Of a DNA stretch of 32,605 nucleotides, positions 28,081 through 32,605 are shown piece by piece (positions within the stretch are counted from its first letter, which is position 1; each line of letters starts with the position of its first letter). A model generated the notes under the pieces. That model was not told the origin of the DNA, did no database searches, and saw nothing but the letters and a program-made list of their open reading frames with translations. Made by a program: the position numbers and the translations under genes. The stretch is from assembly GCA_001595945.1 (NCBI GenBank), contig LSSI01000025.1, positions 78,550 through 111,154 on the forward strand, in the 5' to 3' direction. Origin of the DNA: Thermoplasmatales archaeon SM1-50 (GTDB lineage Archaea > Thermoplasmatota > E2 > DHVEG-1).

Positions 28081-28836
28081 ATGAGGTTTGCTTTGAAGTT
28101 TGCCTATGATGGAACCTGTTTTTCCGGGTACGCACGTCAGCCAAGACAGCGAACCGTTGAGCAAACACTCATAGATATTTTAATCGACCAAAGGGTTTTT
28201 GATGATGCACGAATGTCTTGCTTTCGTACTGCGAGTCGCACTGATAGAGGCGTGTCTGCACTAGGGAATGTCTGTGCGTTTGATACGACAGTATCTAAAG
28301 ATGAGGTGTTTTCAACGCTAACAAAACATATCTCTGATGTCTTTATCTACGGGATTTGTTTGGTGACACCTGATTTTTACCCACGTCATGCGGAGAGAAG
28401 AGAATATCGATATTATCTTCGAAAAAACAGTCTTGATGTTGACCGGATGCTGTCTGCTGCTGGGTTGTTTACTGGGGAGCATAACTTTCAGAATTTTGCA
28501 CGGGTTGAGCCTCTGAAAAACCCAATTCGTAATATAGAGAACATTATCATCTCTGAAAAAAGAGGTTTTTTGGTCCTGGATTTTTACGCGCAGACGTTTC
28601 TGTGGAATCAGATTAGACGAATCGTGTCCGCGTTGAAAAAAGCAGGGGAAGGGATATTGTCTGAAACTTCAATCAGACAAGCGTTACGACATCCGGAAAG
28701 AAGGGTTGATTTTCAACTTGTGGAACCAAAGCCGTTGATTCTTAGGGATGTGATGTATGATTTTTCATTTGAGTATTTACTCAAATATAAAAAAAGACTC
28801 CATGACATAGAAAACAGAATACTTGCTTCCCTATGA
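28081..28836 (+). CDS. truA: tRNA pseudouridine synthase TruA
   Basis: It makes pseudouridine at positions 38-40 of the tRNA anticodon arm. The family motif is RTASRTDRGVSALGN with catalytic Asp55, preceded by FAYDGTCFSGYARQP and followed by ERREYRYYL, the FQNFAR motif and FLWNQIRRIVSAL. At 251 residues it is a normal-length archaeal TruA. The gene lies close to the divergent gatD (90 nt between starts) and no ribosome-binding site precedes the ATG, so the mRNA is probably leaderless. Its 3' end converges with the broken phosphofructokinase gene, whose second frame overlaps it by about 55 nt. Confidence 0.95.
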   Translation: MRFALKFAYDGTCFSGYARQPRQRTVEQTLIDILIDQRVFDDARMSCFRTASRTDRGVSALGNVCAFDTTVSKDEVFSTLTKHISDVFIYGICLVTPDFYPRHAERREYRYYLRKNSLDVDRMLSAAGLFTGEHNFQNFARVEPLKNPIRNIENIIISEKRGFLVLDFYAQTFLWNQIRRIVSALKKAGEGILSETSIRQALRHPERRVDFQLVEPKPLILRDVMYDFSFEYLLKYKKRLHDIENRILASL

Positions 28837-29723
28837 TTATTTTTTTTTTAGACGGTGACTTCCAATGGTTTTTGTTGCCGGCTGCAAGCACTGATTCATA
28901 GTCAAGTCTACTGGCAATTACTCGGTCAAAGGCTGTTAGGTCCCCACCACGTTGTGCATGGCCAAGTACGCGTACTTTAATGTCCCAGTTGATGACTTTC
29001 TCGATTGCTGTTTTTATCTCTGCTGTTCCTCCTGTGGTCTCTCCTTCTGCTAAAACAATAATACTGTTTTGTTTGCCTGCTTTGTGTTGGTTGTCAAGCT
29101 CTGCGACGAGTGTTTGGATGTCTATGGGTGACTCTGGGATGAGAATATCTTTTAAGCCGCCACCGATTCCGGTGTATAAGCCGATGTGTCCGGAGGTTCG
29201 CCCCATGACTTCTATGATGAATAATCGTGAATGTAACGACGCGGTGTCTCGAATCTTGTTAATTGCCTCGAGTGCAGTGTTGACATCGGTGTCGAAGCCA
29301 ATGGTAGCATCGGTTCCGTAGAAATCATTATCAATTGTCCCTGGAATTACGATGCTGTGGATGGGGTATTCTTGTAGGAAATGATGCAATCCGCGGAAGG
29401 AATCGTCCACCGATCACGATGATACTGTCGATGCCAAAGCGTTTTAGGTTTTTGAATGCTTTTTCCCTTCCTTCTTTTTTGAGAAACTCGCTACTACGTG
29501 CTGTCTGCAAAACAGTGCCCCCATCCTTGATAATGTTACTAATGAAGTATCGATTGACTTGTTTGATGTCTCCTTCTATCATCCCTTGGAATCCTCTGTT
29601 GATCCCAAACATGGTGTTGCCATGATAAAACCCGGTGCGAACGACCGCGCGTATCGTTGCATTCATCCCTGAAACATCTCTACCACTCGAGAGAACTCCT
29701 ATGTATTTACCTTGTCCCATCAT
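28781..29723 (-). pseudogene. Broken 6-phosphofructokinase (PfkA family) gene, frameshifted and 3'-truncated
   Basis: Two overlapping frames together give a PfkA-type enzyme. Frame 1 (from 29723) covers IGVLSSGRDVSGMNATIRAV to DSIIVIGG; frame 2 takes over at DDSFRGLHHF and continues IPGTIDNDFYGTD, VMGRTSGHI, VLGHAQRGG and DRVIASRLDYESV. The break lies at about 29405-29411, where GGTGGAC lacks two bases (or has one extra) against the family motif GGDxS. The frame then meets an A10 run and stays open into antisense truA, lacking about 45 C-terminal residues. The GGDAPG loop reads GRDVSG, putting Arg where Gly is invariant. Restored, the donor site would read GGDD with PGTIDND, one residue typical of PPi enzymes and one of ATP enzymes. 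Three defects together argue for a true pseudogene. Confidence 0.8.
28840..28849 (+). terminator. T10 run after truA
   Basis: Ten T follow the truA stop by three nt and make a likely terminator for it. On the other strand the same bases form the A10 run at the 3' end of the broken phosphofructokinase gene. Loss of one A there would end that frame at once after SKKK. Confidence 0.4.
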
Positions 29724-29792
29724 CCATCATCTAGTGCGAAACTGATTTTGTTTTTCAGGATTTAAAACATTCCAGGCAAAGCATTGTGGTGC

Positions 29793-29903
29793 TTATTTGT
29801 ATCTTGCTTTAAATGCCCGATAGAGGAAATAGGTGATACCCCCGTAACAGATAGCCGCTCCAAAAATCAACATGACAAGAGCAGAGAGTGGTAATCCATT
29901 CAT
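29793..29903 (-). CDS. MetS-like small subunit of the NSS transporter (36 aa)
   Basis: ATG 29903 overlaps the stop codon of the transporter gene as ATGA. The 36-residue product has one membrane helix (LPLSALVMLIFGAAICYGGI) and a short basic tail (YRAFKARYK). Size, position and the pattern of hydrophobic residues ending in GG match MetS, the small subunit that the MetP-type sodium-dependent Met/Ala importer of Corynebacterium needs for transport. Longer frames upstream only read antisense-like sequence within the transporter gene, so this start is preferred. Confidence 0.75.
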   Translation of the reverse strand: MNGLPLSALVMLIFGAAICYGGITYFLYRAFKARYK

Positions 29904-31375
29904 GATGTCTCCTCTTTTTTTGTTTTTTGTTTCATAAGGATACATGCTGCAAAAAAGATAGCAACACAGGGTGTTACTCCCCCAAGAAGAACCACCCACC
30001 ATGGTTGCACGTAAGGTTTGAGGACATTCTCATAGACTGCTGCGAGCAGCAGGATTGTAAGGATTGCAGGAACGACGTATTTAATAAGCACGTCCCACCA
30101 TCGTCCTATCAAGATATCTGATGTTTTATTCGCATGTTCCCGAAAGAACGCAACACGGAACACCCAGGCCAATACCAGACATTCAATAAGACCAACGAGC
30201 ACTAGACCGAAACGTGAGAAAAAATAATCTAGAATGTCCAACCAATAAAGTCCGCTGCCTGTGGTAAACAGGAGGCTTGCGATAAACCCGACAAGGCAGA
30301 TGATTGCCGTTGCTTTTCCTTTGGTAATCCTCCATTTTTGTTGTATCCCAATGGTCATTGGCTCTATCATGGAGAACGCAGAGTCTATGCCAAACGTCAG
30401 TAATGATAGATAAAAAAGAATTCCAAAAACAATGGTTGCAACTGGAAATAGTGATATCGCCGTTGGATAGGTGATAAAGGCAAGTTGTGGTCCGGCGATC
30501 CCAAGATGTTCTATGCCGATGCCCTGTGACATTGCTAGATAACCAATCACGCTAAAGACTGCAAAACCAGCAAGAAACGAAGTCCCCGAGTCCGCGAGTG
30601 CGACAATAAACGCATTATTTGAGATATCTGATTTTTTCTGCAGATGACTTGCATAGCTAATCATGATGCCTTGGGCGATACCAACAGAGAAAAACACTTG
30701 TGCATAGGCGGCAAGCCAGACATTTAGATCACTAAGTTTTGAGAAATTTGGAGTAAGATAGTAACTGATTCCTTCAAGTGCACCCGGGAGAGTCAATCCG
30801 CGGATTGCAAGGATAAGAAGCAGGATCCAGGGGAGTGGAACTGTGATCATCACGACTTTTCCGATACGACCAACTCCTTTATAAAGAATGAGAAACACAA
30901 GAAACCATACAACAAGCAGACTGAGAAGGATTGGGATTCTGATTCCTCCGATTTCTAGTGGACCTGTAGTAAGGCTAAGAAAATCAGAAACAAAAAAAGA
31001 TTCAGCGTTTAATCCCCAGCGTAAATCAAGGGAGTAGATGAGATATGAGAAACACCAGGCCATGACAACGATATAATATGTGACGATAACAAATGGCACA
31101 AGTGCAGCCCACCAGCCGACCCATTCCCATTTTTTCCCGATTTTTTTAAAGGATTCTGGCGCACCGTGTCTACTCCAGTGTCCCACGGAGAACTCAAGGA
31201 TTAACATGGGGATGCCTGCGGTAAATAGCGCAACAAAATAAGGGATGAGAAATGCTCCTCCTCCGTTTGTATAAGCAATGTAGGGGAATCTCCAGACATT
31301 CCCAAGACCAATAGCAGAGCCTATCGCTGCCATAACAAACGCGAGTCGTGAGTTCCATAGTTCCTTTTCTGGAAT
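29900..31375 (-). CDS. Sodium-dependent NSS-family amino-acid transporter (MetP-like), probable ATT start
   Basis: This sodium:neurotransmitter-symporter family protein has twelve hydrophobic helices and the helix-1 signature AAIGSAIGLGNVWRFPY with the substrate/Na+ site, then NGGGAFLIPYF. Other family stretches are YASHLQKKSDISNNAFIVAL and FGIDSAFSMIEP. The first ATG (31333) would start in the middle of helix 1 and lose the conserved W-x-S-R segment before it. In frame upstream the DNA still encodes IPEKELWNSRLAFV, and GGGGGA sits seven nt before an ATT codon at 31375, so ATT is the likely start (491 residues). A TATA element lies near 31415-31422. The MetS-like gene overlaps its 3' end. Expected role: Na+-driven import of methionine, alanine or similar amino acids (inference). 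Confidence 0.9.
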   Translation of the reverse strand: MPEKELWNSRLAFVMAAIGSAIGLGNVWRFPYIAYTNGGGAFLIPYFVALFTAGIPMLILEFSVGHWSRHGAPESFKKIGKKWEWVGWWAALVPFVIVTYYIVVMAWCFSYLIYSLDLRWGLNAESFFVSDFLSLTTGPLEIGGIRIPILLSLLVVWFLVFLILYKGVGRIGKVVMITVPLPWILLLILAIRGLTLPGALEGISYYLTPNFSKLSDLNVWLAAYAQVFFSVGIAQGIMISYASHLQKKSDISNNAFIVALADSGTSFLAGFAVFSVIGYLAMSQGIGIEHLGIAGPQLAFITYPTAISLFPVATIVFGILFYLSLLTFGIDSAFSMIEPMTIGIQQKWRITKGKATAIICLVGFIASLLFTTGSGLYWLDILDYFFSRFGLVLVGLIECLVLAWVFRVAFFREHANKTSDILIGRWWDVLIKYVVPAILTILLLAAVYENVLKPYVQPWWVVLLGGVTPCVAIFFAACILMKQKTKKEETS

Positions 31376-31476
31376 GATGTTTCCCCCAAAGAGATGTATT
31401 AATTATATTCTGTGTTTATAAATATATCTAAATATAAATTATTATTCCGAGAGGAAGGTGTTGGATAGTTTTAACC

Positions 31477-31489
31477 TAAATATTTATTA
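31477..31489 (+). promoter_or_regulatory. TATA box of tRNA-Leu
   Basis: TAAATATTTATTA lies about 28-40 nt before the tRNA 5' end. A 13-bp palindrome (ATGAAC-C-GTTCAT, 31493-31505) sits between the TATA box and the gene. Confidence 0.5.
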
Positions 31490-31516
31490 TGAATGAACCG
31501 TTCATATGTTGCTCGT

Positions 31517-31601
31517 GCAGGGGTAGCCAAGCATGGTCTACGGCGACAGACTCAAGATCTGTTCCTGAAGAGGTTCGGGGGTTCAAATCCCTTCCCCTGC
31601 A
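31517..31601 (+). tRNA. tRNA-Leu (anticodon CAA)
   Basis: The acceptor arms GCAGGGG (31517-31523) and CCCCTGC (31594-31600) pair fully, with discriminator A at 31601. The D-arm (GCCAAGCATGG...) is followed by anticodon stem ACAGA/TCTGT closing the loop CTCAAGA, whose anticodon CAA reads UUG. A long variable arm (TCCTGAAGAGGTTC region) is typical of tRNA-Leu, and the T-arm has the TTCAAAT loop. No intron is seen. CCA is not encoded. Confidence 0.95.
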
Positions 31602-31668
31602 CTCCTATAGGTCCAACAGGAGAAAAACCATCATTTTTTTAATGACTATGTTTTTATGGGTAAAAAAA

Positions 31669-31711
31669 GAGATTTAAACCCTAAAACATTGTATATCGAC
31701 GTTTAAATCTC
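31669..31711. repeat. Perfect 11-bp inverted repeat upstream of the MFS gene
   Basis: GAGATTTAAAC (31669-31679) and GTTTAAATCTC (31701-31711) are exact reverse complements separated by 21 nt. The element lies between the tRNA gene and the TATA box (AGTATAAAA, about 31745) of the MFS gene. Arm centres are about three helix turns apart, which suits a dimeric regulator on one face of the DNA; a stem-loop is the other possibility. Confidence 0.5.
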
Positions 31712-31775
31712 GTATTGTTTGATGAATTTAGGATGATTGAGGTCAGTATAAAAGAAAACATTTAAATTTTAATTT

Positions 31776-32605
31776 ATGATTAAAGATGATATGATTGATA
31801 TTAATGATAGAAGCATTCTGAAATATCTTTTATTTGCTAGTCTTTATTTCTCTGAAGGTTTAATATGGTCTATTTCCTCAGTAGTTATTCTTGTTTATCT
31901 TGTGGAAAAAGGTATTTCTGAGCCAGTAGCAACTCTTGCAGCTGGGATTGTAATGTCACCTTGGATACTCAAATTTATATGGGGACCAATAACTGATTAC
32001 TTCATTAAATTTGGAAGAAGAAAATTTATTTTAATAGGTGGCACTGTTGGGGCAGCTGGTTTTTTTATCATAGTCTTTATTGATCCTATTGTCGCATTGA
32101 TACCATTCACTATCATTCTATTTATTAGTCATGTTGGAGTAGGATTCCTAGACGTCTCTGCAGATGCATGGGCAATTGAGATATCAAAATATGAAGAAAG
32201 GGGAAAAATAAATGGGACAATGTTTGCAGGCATATTTGTCGGTTATGCAGTTGGAGCTCCATTATTTTCATTCATAGCACAATTCTTTAGCATTAATTTT
32301 TCTTTTTTAGTAGCAGGTTTAATAGTCGTTCTAATTATCATCTTTCCTCTCTTGGTTAAAGAAACAAAAAGGATTAGAAAACGACAAAAGATAGCAAAAC
32401 TACTATATGATGAGTTTAAAAAAAGAAATACTCAGCTAGTATCATTTTTTTCAGTATTAATCTACATTAATATTGGGATCCTTATGTTTGTTGTACCACT
32501 TTATATGACCTGCGTTCTTCATCTCGAGATGGTTCATATAGGGTTGATTGCAGCCATATTTCCTATAACGATGATAATTGGTTCGTTGGTTGGTGGAGTA
32601 CTAAC
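31776..32605 (+). CDS. MFS transporter (3' partial)
   Basis: An ATG at 31776 opens a frame that runs off the right edge, 276 codons so far. The sequence has several membrane helices and the major-facilitator signature between helices 2 and 3: PWILKFIWGPITDYFIKFGRRKF, where the D-x-x-x-x-x-G-R-R-K loop is diagnostic. Helix 4 to 5 has GVGFLDVSADAWAIEI, as in AmpG-like and related sugar or peptide transporters. A TATA element about 28 nt before the ATG fits a leaderless mRNA; a second ATG at 31791 is also possible. The substrate is unknown. Confidence 0.85.
   Translation, partial: MIKDDMIDINDRSILKYLLFASLYFSEGLIWSISSVVILVYLVEKGISEPVATLAAGIVMSPWILKFIWGPITDYFIKFGRRKFILIGGTVGAAGFFIIVFIDPIVALIPFTIILFISHVGVGFLDVSADAWAIEISKYEERGKINGTMFAGIFVGYAVGAPLFSFIAQFFSINFSFLVAGLIVVLIIIFPLLVKETKRIRKRQKIAKLLYDEFKKRNTQLVSFFSVLIYINIGILMFVVPLYMTCVLHLEMVHIGLIAAIFPITMIIGSLVGGVL

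Noticed and set aside
29405-29411. Programmed frameshift in the phosphofructokinase gene
   Set aside because: No slippery heptamer is seen, and other active-site and C-terminal defects are present, so decay is simpler.

Overview
The window is AT-rich DNA from an archaeon, most likely a euryarchaeote of the Thermoplasmatota type (my inference). Archaeal hallmarks are GatD of the tRNA-dependent glutaminylation route, an NMD3-like protein, a small Lrp/AsnC regulator, TATA boxes about 25-30 nt before start codons (several genes look leaderless) and T-run terminators. Many metabolic genes are of kinds common in bacteria (AsnA, single-chain NifJ-type PFOR, MsrA, PfkA-type phosphofructokinase, arylsulfotransferase, a MetP/MetS-like transporter), which suggests much past acquisition.

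Layout. 1-4.4 kb is sparse: a partial gene end, decayed coding remnants, a small anchored secreted protein with an apparent frame break in its signal peptide, a UPF0316 membrane protein, an Lrp regulator and small ORFs. 4.4-6.6 kb (minus) holds a HAD hydrolase, a TspO-like membrane protein and MsrA. 6.8-7.2 kb holds two tandem paralogous small proteins. 7.7-11.6 kb (plus) holds class II ribonucleotide reductase, an FKBP-type protein and AsnA. 11.7-14.9 kb (minus) holds two exported proteins: a multidomain surface protein and an arylsulfotransferase. 15.0-23.2 kb holds a small Lys/Gly-rich protein (minus), then a co-directional plus-strand series: a 24-codon leader ORF, a class I/II HDAC-family deacetylase (AcuC-like), PFOR and an ADP-forming acetyl-CoA synthetase fused to a GNAT acetyltransferase. 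23.2-26.6 kb holds two very small minus-strand ORFs, a purple-acid-phosphatase-like enzyme, a DMT transporter and NMD3. 26.7-31.4 kb holds GatD, TruA, a broken phosphofructokinase and an NSS transporter with its small subunit. A tRNA-Leu(CAA) and a truncated MFS transporter close the window.

How the genes may work together. PFOR plus ADP-forming acetyl-CoA synthetase is the archaeal route pyruvate -> acetyl-CoA -> acetate + ATP. Here the synthetase carries its own acetyltransferase domain and an HDAC-type deacetylase lies just upstream of PFOR, so acetyl-CoA production, use, protein acetylation and deacetylation sit within 8 kb. This is the best candidate for a little-described system. The phosphofructokinase has a frame break, a substituted active-site loop and a missing C-terminus, so classical glycolysis through it is probably lost, consistent with a peptide- or amino-acid-based lifestyle (inference). 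All readings are by eye; no database search was possible.
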